Below, one piece after another: positions 8,773 through 16,501 of a stretch of DNA of 45,559 nt (position 1 is the stretch's first letter; each line of letters starts with the position of its first letter). This DNA is from WGAL01 sp964570865 (GTDB taxonomy: Bacteria; Bacteroidota; Ignavibacteria; Ignavibacteriales; Melioribacteraceae): positions 1-45,559 of the forward strand of contig CAZMZM010000014.1 in NCBI GenBank assembly GCA_964570865.1, given 5' to 3'. The translations under genes and the position numbers were made by a program. The notes under the pieces were generated by a model. That model was not told the origin of the DNA and did not search any database. It saw only the letters and a list, made by a program, of their open reading frames with translations.

Positions 8773-9609
8773 TTATTTTTCCTTTAATACTTTATCAATA
8801 AACGAATTTACTAAGATAATAAATTCTTCAGGTTTTTTTAAGTGTATATTATGTCCGGCATCTTTCACCGTTTTTCTCTCTGCTGTAGAAACTTCTTTTA
8901 GAACAAGCGTGTCGAGGAATCTGTATTTCTTATCATGCTCGCCGTCAATCAGGAGCAGAGGGAAATTAATTTTATCCAATTTATCCCAAACGTGATCTAC
9001 TTTTCCCTGACTTCCTCCAACCAACGCCTTTGCTAATTCATCCGGAATATTCTGCTTGCGCCGGTTTTTTTCTTCCTCTAATTGTTCGCGCGGAATTGCC
9101 TGCAATGTTTTAAAAATAGGAAGTGAAAACCAGTAATCAATAAAGGAATTTATTCCTTCCCGCTTAATTCTTTCGGATAGTTCGTAATCGTTTCTCAATC
9201 TCTCTTCCCTCGCTTCCTTTTCCGCCAATCCGGGGGTGGCACTTTCTATAATTAATCCGGCAAGCATTTCAGAATGCTTTACGGCAAATTGATAAGCTGC
9301 GCGCCCTCCCATCGAATAACCCGTAAGAATTATTTTCTTAAGCTTAAACTTTTCAATTATTTCGATTAATACTTTGTCGAGGTTTTCAATCTCATAAAAT
9401 TCATCCTTCAATTTTATCGATTTTCCGTGTCCTGGTAAATCCAACGCAAGAGGAAAGACGTTATCATTTAATTGATCGAAAAAGGGAAGCCAATCTTCTG
9501 CGTTACCGGTAAATCCGTGAAGAAAGAGAATAGGAGTTTTTCCACTCTTCTTATCATCAAACAATAAATTAAAAACGGAACCGTTAATTTTAATTTTTGT
9601 TTCGTTCAT
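8773..9609 (-). CDS. menH: 2-succinyl-6-hydroxy-2,4-cyclohexadiene-1-carboxylate synthase
   Basis: An alpha/beta-hydrolase-fold lyase that eliminates pyruvate from the MenD product. I start at ATG 9609 (MNETKIKING), giving 278 residues; a longer frame opening at 9711 would add 34 residues that merely read menD in another frame. Motifs: HGFTGNAEDW near 31-40, nucleophile Ser99 in GYSMGG, Asp226 in DGEHD and His253 in DAGHNIH. The 20-base overlap with the end of menD implies coupling. Sequence alone separates MenH poorly from other small hydrolases, but the position between menD and menB is decisive. Confidence 0.88.
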   Translation of the reverse strand: MNETKIKINGSVFNLLFDDKKSGKTPILFLHGFTGNAEDWLPFFDQLNDNVFPLALDLPGHGKSIKLKDEFYEIENLDKVLIEIIEKFKLKKIILTGYSMGGRAAYQFAVKHSEMLAGLIIESATPGLAEKEAREERLRNDYELSERIKREGINSFIDYWFSLPIFKTLQAIPREQLEEEKNRRKQNIPDELAKALVGGSQGKVDHVWDKLDKINFPLLLIDGEHDKKYRFLDTLVLKEVSTAERKTVKDAGHNIHLKKPEEFIILVNSFIDKVLKEK

Positions 9610-11356
9610 CTTGCAATTTAATGTTAACTGATTTTGAAAATTTTTCACGAAAAGACTTGGATTTTTCAGAATCCGTAATAATCTCAAAAACTCTAAAACC
9701 GTTGTTATCATTAGTGGAAAGCTCTTGTGCGGACAGATCTTCCATTTCTTTTATAGTAGTAAATTCTCCTCCGAAAGCAGAAACAATTTTCTCAAAATCC
9801 AAGTTGTGCGAAGTAGTAAAATATTTGTCAAAATATTTTTTCTCATTCGAAATCGGCAGCATCTTAAATATTCCTCCACCGTTGTTATTCATTAGAATAA
9901 TATTAAGTTTTATTTTATTAGCCGATAAAAATGCCAACGATGAAATATCATAGAGAAATGAAACATCCCCAATAATTAGAAAAGTAGGATGAGCGCTTTT
10001 TACCGCAACTCCGGCGGCAGTTGAAATTACACCGTCAATACCGCTTGCTCCTCTATTTGAATAAACCGTAATTTCTTTCCGATTATTGCCTCCGTACGTA
10101 TCCAAATCTCGAGGAGGAGTACTGTTGCCGATAAACAGATTGCTCTTTTCCGGTAAAACCGAAAGTACGGCCGCGATTGCTTTAGGTTCTATTTCTAATT
10201 TCAGATTAGCTGATTCTTGTATCTTTATCTTTTCAATAGCCTTTTCACAATCAAGAAAATCATTTAAATATTCCTTTCCCCGTTTAATTTTATTTGCTTT
10301 TATAAAATCTATAATCGATCCGGCGAAATCTATTTCATCACTCTTAAATAATTTGGAATAGGTTCGCGAAGGATCGTGAAGATCACCGAATTTGTTAATC
10401 AATATTTTTTCGGCGTTTGATTTTTTTACAAAATTGAGAACGGCATTTGTTGTAGGCGCTTTACCGAACATCAGAATAATATCAGGTTGTAATTCACTTG
10501 CCAATTCGGATTTAACTAAACTCGCTCCATTGGAAATAACCGTTTTGTTTTTCGAAAAGTAACGAGCGGAACTTATTCCGTCAGCAATGACGGGAGCTTT
10601 TAATATTTCGCCCAACTTAATTACTGCGCGGTCGGCTTTAGTGTTGTTGGTTGCACCCAATAAAATCAGCACTCTCGAGGCTTTCGATATTTTCTTTTGA
10701 AACTTAACAGAGGGCATTCTTAATTTCGGATAATTAATAACAACCTTTTTATTTATAACCGTGTCGAATAATAACCGGTCTAAAACCGCATCAAAGGAAT
10801 TTGGTTCAAGCGGTTTTTCAAAAGGGAAATTCAAGTGAACGGGCCCCGGATTACTTTCATTAGCGATGTTAAATGCTTTATCGGTAATGTTTATAAGGTG
10901 TTCCAGTCTTGCTCGTGTTAGTTTTGGCAGTCGCAAGTCGGCATAAAACCGAATGTGATTCCGGTACGGATTATCCTGATTAATTGTTTGATTTGCGCCT
11001 GTATTTCGAAGATATTCGGGTCTGTCCGCAGTACCGATAATAAGAGGAATGCGAGTTAAGTATGCTTCCACAATTGCGGGATAAAGTTCGGCTGTAGCCG
11101 TACCGGAAGTAGTAACGACAACTACGGGAAATTTAGATTTTTTTGCCAAACCCAAAGCAAAAAAGCCTGACATTCTTTCATCGATAATAACATGTTGTTT
11201 TATTTTACGGCTTTCGGCAAAAGCAAGCGTAAGGGGAGTGTTGCGCGATCCGGGAGAAATACAAACATCCTTTACACCCAACAATTCCAGCCGCTTTACA
11301 AAAAGCGTTGCCCAACCAAAATTAGTATTAATATTAAATTCTTTTCTATTCATCAT
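9590..11356 (-). CDS. menD: 2-succinyl-5-enolpyruvyl-6-hydroxy-3-cyclohexene-1-carboxylate synthase
   Basis: A thiamine-diphosphate enzyme that joins 2-oxoglutarate (as a succinic semialdehyde anion) to isochorismate, the committed step. It has about 588 residues. N-terminal signatures are SPGSRNTPLTLAFA and DERMSGFFALG (the cofactor-activating glutamate), followed by TTSGTATAELYPAIVEA and GANQTINQ. The C-terminal cofactor motif runs from GDVSFLYDISSL to NNNGGGIFKMLP. ATGs occur at 11356 and 11353; either is acceptable, and a TTG at 11359 is unlikely to be used. Only 12 bases of real sequence lie before the 100-N gap, so the leader and its distance to menF are unknown. Confidence 0.95.
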   Translation of the reverse strand: MMNRKEFNINTNFGWATLFVKRLELLGVKDVCISPGSRNTPLTLAFAESRKIKQHVIIDERMSGFFALGLAKKSKFPVVVVTTSGTATAELYPAIVEAYLTRIPLIIGTADRPEYLRNTGANQTINQDNPYRNHIRFYADLRLPKLTRARLEHLINITDKAFNIANESNPGPVHLNFPFEKPLEPNSFDAVLDRLLFDTVINKKVVINYPKLRMPSVKFQKKISKASRVLILLGATNNTKADRAVIKLGEILKAPVIADGISSARYFSKNKTVISNGASLVKSELASELQPDIILMFGKAPTTNAVLNFVKKSNAEKILINKFGDLHDPSRTYSKLFKSDEIDFAGSIIDFIKANKIKRGKEYLNDFLDCEKAIEKIKIQESANLKLEIEPKAIAAVLSVLPEKSNLFIGNSTPPRDLDTYGGNNRKEITVYSNRGASGIDGVISTAAGVAVKSAHPTFLIIGDVSFLYDISSLAFLSANKIKLNIILMNNNGGGIFKMLPISNEKKYFDKYFTTSHNLDFEKIVSAFGGEFTTIKEMEDLSAQELSTNDNNGFRVFEIITDSEKSKSFREKFSKSVNIKLQDERNKN

Positions 11357-11368
11357 CAATTATCCGTC

Positions 11369-11468
11369 NNNNNNNNNNNNNNNNNNNNNNNNNNNNNNNN
11401 NNNNNNNNNNNNNNNNNNNNNNNNNNNNNNNNNNNNNNNNNNNNNNNNNNNNNNNNNNNNNNNNNNNN
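11369..11468. other. assembly gap (100 N)
   Basis: Exactly 100 undetermined bases, the conventional length for a scaffold gap of unknown size. It falls between menF and menD without touching either reading frame. Real intergenic sequence left on its two sides is 12 and 11 bases. The left flank CATCAATTATCCGTC resembles the AT repeat seen at 701-742 and 15611-15640. Confidence 0.95.
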
Positions 11469-11479
11469 TCAATCCTCTA

Positions 11480-12868
11480 TTAATATTCATTTTCTTCAAA
11501 CAAAGATAATACAGGTTGAAGTTTCAGTTTTGTTTCAAGGAATTCCTCGTCCGAGTTTGAACCGTTTACAATTCCGCACCCGGCGTAAGCGTTAAGCTCT
11601 TTTCCTTTAATCAATCCGGAGCGAATGGCAACACTGAAGTCGCCGACATCGGAAAAATTAAACCAGCCGATTACTCCCGTAAACAACCCGCGTTCAAAAT
11701 TTTCAATATTTGGAATTTTTTCATATGCAATCTTTTGAGGTGAACCGCAAACCGCCGGTGTCGGATGAATATCGTACAGTATAGAAAGAGGATTTACGTT
11801 CTTCTTTAACTTAGCGTTAATCGGCGTCCAAAGATGCTGAATATTACGGAGTTTCCGTATTTTAGGTGTGTCCTTGTAGATAATTGTAACGGAATGTTTT
11901 TCCAAACGCGAAATTAGAAAATCGACCACCTTCTTATGCTCGCGTAGATTTTTATCACTCGAAAGAAGTTCGTTTGCAAGAATATCATCTTCATAAATGT
12001 TTTTGCCGCGTTCAATAGAACCGGCTAAAGCATCTGTTTCCAACTCGGAATTATGTACCGTAAAAAGTGTTTCGGGAGTTGCGCCGAAAAAGAAAGACTC
12101 GCCGCTATTGAATCCGAATATTGTGCAGAAAGGAAATGACGAAGAAAGCTCTGTTAAAATCCTATGATAATCCGGTGCAATATCAAGTGTGTGGTTTACA
12201 AACCGCGAAATTACAATTTTATCCAAATCTCCATTTAATATTAATCTAAGCGCTTCGGTTATTCTTTTTTCCCAAACAAATTTATCGTGATTTCCGTTCT
12301 TTTTTATTTTTGGAGTTTTCCCTTTTTCGGGTTTTTCATCCTTGGGGGTTAAGAAAGCAATATCAAGAATTTCACTAATCTCGTTTTTCACTTCGCTGAA
12401 TTTTTCTTCGGGAAGCGTATTTATCATAAGAAAATAATTACCGTTAATTAAAATGAACGTAGCGCGCGGCAAGAACCAATCGTTATAATTAAAATCGCCC
12501 CAAACTTCCGATTCGGAAATTTCGTTAAACTTAACTCCGCCGACAATCAGAGGAAAACGCTTATCGTCATAATCCGAGATATTACTTCTAAGGTTGTTTT
12601 TAATAAGATTAGCTTCCTCAATTAGTAAGTTACTCGTTTTTGCCGTTAATTCTTTGATACTATCGAGAGCAAGAAATGCAAAATCCTCCGATGGCTTCCG
12701 CCAATAAAGAAACTTGTTTTTCTTTTCTTTAACACTTTTAATTAGTGCCTTTGAGTTAATTTTATTGATTGGGAATATGTAACTATTATATAGATTTTCC
12801 GCATTAAGTTTAGCGGATAACTCCACAAGTATTTCTTTTTTATTTAAGCTATGTTTTCTTCTCAGCAT
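11480..12868 (-). CDS. menF: isochorismate synthase
   Basis: Converts chorismate to isochorismate, opening menaquinone synthesis. The 462-residue protein has a divergent N-terminal half and a conserved chorismate-binding C-terminal half. Motifs include DKIVISR (with the candidate general-base lysine), FFFGATPETLF, DALAGSIERG, REHKKVVDFL, HLWTPINAKL, HPTPAVCGSP, FERGLFTGVIGW and YAGCGIVNGS with EEFLETK, the last supplying magnesium-binding glutamates. It is first in the men operon and divergent from the CPBP protease gene at 13059. Salicylate or anthranilate-type enzymes share the fold, but the operon settles the role. The ATG at 12868 is the first in frame. Confidence 0.93.
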   Translation of the reverse strand: MLRRKHSLNKKEILVELSAKLNAENLYNSYIFPINKINSKALIKSVKEKKNKFLYWRKPSEDFAFLALDSIKELTAKTSNLLIEEANLIKNNLRSNISDYDDKRFPLIVGGVKFNEISESEVWGDFNYNDWFLPRATFILINGNYFLMINTLPEEKFSEVKNEISEILDIAFLTPKDEKPEKGKTPKIKKNGNHDKFVWEKRITEALRLILNGDLDKIVISRFVNHTLDIAPDYHRILTELSSSFPFCTIFGFNSGESFFFGATPETLFTVHNSELETDALAGSIERGKNIYEDDILANELLSSDKNLREHKKVVDFLISRLEKHSVTIIYKDTPKIRKLRNIQHLWTPINAKLKKNVNPLSILYDIHPTPAVCGSPQKIAYEKIPNIENFERGLFTGVIGWFNFSDVGDFSVAIRSGLIKGKELNAYAGCGIVNGSNSDEEFLETKLKLQPVLSLFEENEY

Positions 12869-12919
12869 CCGTAAAATATATTTTTACAAAAATTAAATAT
12901 ACGAAAAGGGAAATAATTA

Positions 12920-12948
12920 TTGATGGAGTTTTATGTAAGATAAATTTG
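12920..12948 (+). promoter_or_regulatory. candidate Bacteroidota-type promoter for the CPBP/cdsA operon
   Basis: TTG at 12920-12922 is followed after 18 bases by TAAATTTG at 12941-12948, fitting the TTTG / TAnnTTTG pattern of the Bacteroidota main sigma factor with acceptable spacing. A second TAAATTTG lies at 13038-13045, too close to the ATG at 13059 to serve easily. The region is the divergent spacer between menF and the protease gene. Confidence 0.3.
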
Positions 12949-13058
12949 TCGAAAAAGTATTATTTACTCTCCGATTAGTTTATCAAAAAAGAAAAATCTT
13001 TCAATAGAATTTCTAAAATTATTATCGCTAAAAAGAGTAAATTTGTTTCCTGAATTTT

Positions 13059-14018
13059 ATGGAAGAAAAAGAAAACAAAACATATTATTTCGAAAAAGAT
13101 TATAATAATTTAGACGAATACGACAAAAATCTTTTTCCCGTGTTAAACCCTATTTCGGTAGCTTTCTTGGCGCTGTTTGGAGTTTTTATCCTATATCAGA
13201 TTGTCGGAAGTTTACTGACTTTGGCAATTTTCGGCTTCGATATTAAAAATGCCGATACCAACTCGATGCGCCTGATGGCCATGGCAGGGCAATTTCTCTT
13301 TATTTTAATTCCGGCTATTTGGCTTTCAAAAGCTGTCTATTTTGATGTTTCGACCGTACTTCGTGTTCGGAGAATTCCACGCCCCAAAGAGTTCGGACTG
13401 GCAATTTTAGGTCTTGCGATATTAACCCCGTTACTACAGCTTTTTATCAACTTGCAAAATTATGTAATTGTAAAACTCGCAGAACATTATGCTCTGTTCA
13501 ACGGACTAAAATCCTTTTTGGATAACATGGATAAAATTGTCGAATCCTCCTATCTCGAAATACTCTCGACGCACAACATCGTGGAAGTACTATTAGTTAT
13601 CGTTGTAGTTACATTTACTCCGGCTATTTGCGAGGAAGCATTTTTCCGTGGCTTTATTCAGAAAAGCTTTGAACTGAAAATAAAACCTTTCCCGGCAATT
13701 TTGATTACGTCTCTGTTTTTTGGATTATATCACTTTAATCCGTACGGATTACTTTCGCTTATTTTCCTTTCGATGTTCTTAGGCTGGTTTGCATATAAAG
13801 GCAAATCAATTTTCTTGCCGATGACGATTCACTTCTTAAATAATTTATTTGCCGTTGTTATGTATCTAATTTACGGTAAAGACGAACTTGTTTCAAGTCC
13901 TGATATTTCAACTATTGATTTACCAACTACTTTGGGAGAGTTTATTTTTCTTTTGTTTCTTTTCATAATATTCTTTATCTATGCTGTTAACTATTACAAA
14001 AATCTGGAGAAATCATGA
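13059..14018 (+). CDS. CPBP-family intramembrane metalloprotease (CAAX protease-like)
   Basis: A 319-residue polytopic membrane protein with about eight hydrophobic segments after a charged, Lys/Glu-rich N-terminus. The three conserved motifs of the CPBP (Abi/Rce1) family are present: EEAFFRGFIQ (EExxxR) near residue 198, FFGLYHF (FxxxH) near 225, and TIHFLNN (HxxxN) near 266. These residues line the intramembrane active site. Known relatives mature bacteriocins, process prenylated proteins or act in surface-protein handling; the substrate here is unknown. The stop codon overlaps the start of the next gene (ATGA), so it is coupled with the zinc-ribbon protein and cdsA. Confidence 0.85.
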   Translation: MEEKENKTYYFEKDYNNLDEYDKNLFPVLNPISVAFLALFGVFILYQIVGSLLTLAIFGFDIKNADTNSMRLMAMAGQFLFILIPAIWLSKAVYFDVSTVLRVRRIPRPKEFGLAILGLAILTPLLQLFINLQNYVIVKLAEHYALFNGLKSFLDNMDKIVESSYLEILSTHNIVEVLLVIVVVTFTPAICEEAFFRGFIQKSFELKIKPFPAILITSLFFGLYHFNPYGLLSLIFLSMFLGWFAYKGKSIFLPMTIHFLNNLFAVVMYLIYGKDELVSSPDISTIDLPTTLGEFIFLLFLFIIFFIYAVNYYKNLEKS

Positions 14019-14326
14019 AAACTTGCCCGAGTTGTAATAAAGAGTTTGATGACAATGTATTTGTATGCCCCGATTGCGAAGTAGAATTAATTCCCGTGGA
14101 AACAGTTGAAGATTGGGTAACTGTTTATTCCACTGAAGATACACTTGAAGCGGAAATGCTTAAATCCAATCTTAACGGCGCCGGTATTAACGTTGTTATA
14201 TTAAACGAAAAAGATACCAGCTTTCCGGGTTACGGCGATTTATCAGTAATTAAGGTTAATGTTACTCCAAAAGATTTCGAAGAAGCAAAACAAATTATTG
14301 AAGATATCAATAAAAGAGCGGAATAG
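14015..14326 (+). CDS. zinc-ribbon plus DUF2007 signal-transducing-like protein
   Basis: A 103-residue cytoplasmic protein with two parts. Residues 4-21 hold a zinc ribbon of two CPxC knuckles (CPSC and CPDC) 15 residues apart. Residues 32-100 form a DUF2007 domain: WVTVYSTEDTLEAEMLKSNLNGAG, then a beta/alpha pattern ending FEEAKQIIEDI, which resembles the ferredoxin-like fold of PII-type proteins. Function is unknown; family members often sit next to membrane proteins. It overlaps the upstream protease gene by four bases and lies three bases before cdsA, so the three are one transcript. Confidence 0.75.
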   Translation: MKTCPSCNKEFDDNVFVCPDCEVELIPVETVEDWVTVYSTEDTLEAEMLKSNLNGAGINVVILNEKDTSFPGYGDLSVIKVNVTPKDFEEAKQIIEDINKRAE

Positions 14327-14329
14327 AGT

Positions 14330-15148
14330 TTGAACACAAGTAATAGAATCACTCGAATTATAGTTGCTCTTGTTGCAATTCCTTTTCTTCTGTTTATGGC
14401 ATTTTGGGGAAAATGGCTTTTTCTTTTGTTTGTTTTGTTTGTGGGATTAATTTCGTTTTACGAACTAAGTTCCATGGCAAAAGCCAAAGGTTACTTTGTT
14501 TCCTCGATAATCGGTTTGGGATTTGTATTTCTTTTTATTACGAATTCATATTTTCATTTTACCGACTATACATTTCTAACTCTTCTTGTCCCAATCTTCT
14601 TTGCATTATCGGAATTAACAAAGAATAAATCTAATGCCCTTGCCAATATTGGAGTCGGCTTACTCGGTGTTTTCTACATCGGGTTATTTTCCACTTCGCT
14701 GATAGGAATCAGGGAAATTTATCCCGAAACTATTTTGTACGGACGTGGCGGCGCATTGGTTATCGGACTATTGGTAACAATCTGGATGTGTGATTCAGCC
14801 GCTTATTTTATCGGCTCGGCTTATGGAAAACATAAACTCTTCCCGAGAGTTAGCCCGAAAAAAAGCTGGGAAGGAGCAATTGCAGGTTTTCTCTTCTCAA
14901 TATTATCAATGATTGTATTAAAAGAATTTTACATAGAATTTCTTTCCCTTGCAGATGCGGCAATCATCGGCGCACTTATTGGCTCTGTCGGACAAGTTGG
15001 CGATTTAGTTGAAAGTTTATTCAAACGGGATGCCGGAGTTAAGGATTCATCATCATTTATTCCGGGACACGGCGGAGTGTTTGACAGATTTGATTCCCTT
15101 TTATTTACTGCTCCTTTTGTTTACCTTTATTTAATCTATTTTTTATAA
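14330..15148 (+). CDS. cdsA: phosphatidate cytidylyltransferase
   Basis: Makes CDP-diacylglycerol from phosphatidate and CTP, the branch point of phospholipid synthesis, in the inner membrane. The 272 residues form about eight membrane segments. The C-terminal family signature is complete: DSAAYFIGSAYGKHKLFP, SPKKSWEGAIAGF, then GDLVESLFKRDAGVKDSS and PGHGGVFDRFDSL with its Mg-binding aspartates. The start is TTG at 14330, three bases after the preceding stop; the next in-frame Met codon would remove the first membrane segment. TTG starts recur in this window. Essential housekeeping gene, confidently assigned. Confidence 0.95.
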   Translation: MNTSNRITRIIVALVAIPFLLFMAFWGKWLFLLFVLFVGLISFYELSSMAKAKGYFVSSIIGLGFVFLFITNSYFHFTDYTFLTLLVPIFFALSELTKNKSNALANIGVGLLGVFYIGLFSTSLIGIREIYPETILYGRGGALVIGLLVTIWMCDSAAYFIGSAYGKHKLFPRVSPKKSWEGAIAGFLFSILSMIVLKEFYIEFLSLADAAIIGALIGSVGQVGDLVESLFKRDAGVKDSSSFIPGHGGVFDRFDSLLFTAPFVYLYLIYFL

Positions 15149-15160
15149 TCGGATGCTACA

Positions 15161-15559
15161 ATGAAAAAAAGAAAAACACTTCCAATGTTTTTTGCTGTCA
15201 CTTTAGTAATACTGCAATTTGCTCTTTCAGGAAACTCACTTTTTGCTCAGTCTTTTGACGGAGTAAAAACGGGAATCGGAGGTTCATCAACTGTTGCATC
15301 AAGTGACAACTCCCTAAATGACATTTTTTATATTGCAGCCGGAGCTGTTGTTGTTGGAGCCGCTCTATATTTCTATATTAAATGGTACAACAAAAAGTTA
15401 GGGAAAACCGGTAAGAAAGCCAACCTCAATTCCGGGAACATTTTGGTTAGGAAGACCTCACGAAAATTTCACCTTCCTGTTGATTTGTTTCTTGCATATA
15501 AAAAAGGAAATGAGACAAAGAACAACACATATTTTCTTGGGTTTTATTATAATTTTTAA
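15161..15559 (+). CDS. small exported membrane protein of unknown function
   Basis: A 132-residue protein not assigned to a family. It has an N-terminal signal peptide (cleavage probable after SLFAQ, near residue 30), a short Ser/Gly-rich stretch, one membrane segment around residues 53-70 (FYIAAGAVVVGAALYFYIKW) and a basic tail with many Lys and Asn ending in the aromatic FLGFYYNF. It follows cdsA by 12 bases and is the last gene before a long AT-rich spacer. The terminal aromatic residues hint at an envelope location, but nothing supports a specific role. Confidence 0.5.
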   Translation: MKKRKTLPMFFAVTLVILQFALSGNSLFAQSFDGVKTGIGGSSTVASSDNSLNDIFYIAAGAVVVGAALYFYIKWYNKKLGKTGKKANLNSGNILVRKTSRKFHLPVDLFLAYKKGNETKNNTYFLGFYYNF

Positions 15560-15920
15560 TTTATTGCACTAATTAATGTCAACTTGGAAACTAAAACAGA
15601 ACAGAAAACAGTGGATAATTGACAATTGATAATTGAAATTCCGGCGCTTGACGTATTGAGAATTTAGATGAAAAAGAATAATTTTGAATTCATTCCATGT
15701 AAGTCGATTAGAGATTTAATATTTATTCAACTCTTATTTTTAGCCTATGTCTCAATAAATTTACAGTAACATTTTTTCTTTAGATAAAAAACAATGATTT
15801 TTTTTAAATGCCATAAAAAGAATTAAATTTTGTTAACAATTAATTGATTTTTTGCTTCATTAATTTTACTTTAATAGGTTAATATTCGGTTAATAATATT
15901 TTTAACAAAACTGAGCTAAA
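15560..15920. other. AT-rich intergenic spacer before the sigma factor gene
   Basis: 361 bases without a credible gene. It contains the inverted copy of the AT repeat (15611-15640) and very AT-rich sequence up to the TTG start at 15921, including runs such as TTAATAATATTTTTAAC. The sigma factor promoter should lie here, but no motif could be assigned. ECF operons are often autoregulated; no matching target pair was found. Confidence 0.5.
15611..15640. repeat. AATTGATAATTGA-type intergenic repeat, copy 2 (inverted relative to 701-742)
   Basis: The stretch GATAATTGACAATTGATAAT consists of iterated AATTGA words and is the reverse complement in type of 701-742. It is non-coding and lies 51 bases after the small membrane protein gene. 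Such words recur near gene ends in AT-rich Bacteroidota-type genomes. Confidence 0.4.
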
Positions 15921-16499
15921 TTGAACCCATACGCATCACTTACAGATTCTGAATTACTGACACTTGTCGGCAAGCGCGATAAAATAGCGTTGGTGGATTT
16001 GTACAGGCGATACTCAAAATTACTTTATACTCTGATTAAAAAAATTGTCGGAGATGCTGATGTTGCGGCAAGTCTTCTTGAAGAAGTATTTTTGATTATC
16101 TGGAAAAAAACCGATAGCTACTTAAACCAGCCTGAAAATCCTTATACTTGGATTGTAACACTTACGCGAAATCGTGCTGTTGATAGCGCGCGTCGCAGCC
16201 GCAATTCCCTTTCGGCATCTCAGTACTACGATGCAATATATGAAGAAAAGTTTATTGTTCCTCAGTTGGCTGTCGGCATTGACCCGATAGATATTGACTT
16301 GGCTTTCAAAATAAAACCGACTTTTGAAGAAGCTCTTAATAAATTAACCGACGCTCAAAAATACGTTTTGCACCTTGCGTATTATGACGGTTACACACTT
16401 GATGAAATTGCAAATAAATTAAATATACCTGTGGAAACAGTACGTGTTAAAATAAAAACCGCTGTTTATAATCTCAGAGAAAATTTATTATCGGAATAA
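15921..16499 (+). CDS. ECF-type RNA polymerase sigma factor (SigK-like)
   Basis: A 192-residue sigma-70-family factor with region 2 at about 25-95 (LYRRYSKLLYTLIKKIVGDADVA, EEVFLIIWKK, WIVTLTRNRAVDSARRSR) and region 4 at about 135-190 (LTDAQKYVLHLAYYDGYTLDEIA, then VETVRVKIKTAVYNLREN). It lacks region 3, as expected for ECF factors. The start is TTG at 15921 (MNPYASLTDSEL). Two bases after its stop begins the anti-sigma gene, so the two form a regulator pair in which an extracytoplasmic cue should release the sigma factor. The regulon is not visible here. Confidence 0.88.
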   Translation: MNPYASLTDSELLTLVGKRDKIALVDLYRRYSKLLYTLIKKIVGDADVAASLLEEVFLIIWKKTDSYLNQPENPYTWIVTLTRNRAVDSARRSRNSLSASQYYDAIYEEKFIVPQLAVGIDPIDIDLAFKIKPTFEEALNKLTDAQKYVLHLAYYDGYTLDEIANKLNIPVETVRVKIKTAVYNLRENLLSE

Positions 16500-16501
16500 G
16501 G

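Noticed and set aside
9610..9711. Longer menH start at 9711
   Set aside because: The extra 34 residues are an out-of-frame reading of menD; the ATG at 9609 gives the normal family length.
11192..11509. Open frames spanning the N gap
   Set aside because: They exist only because undetermined bases contain no stop codons; the flanks belong to menD and menF.
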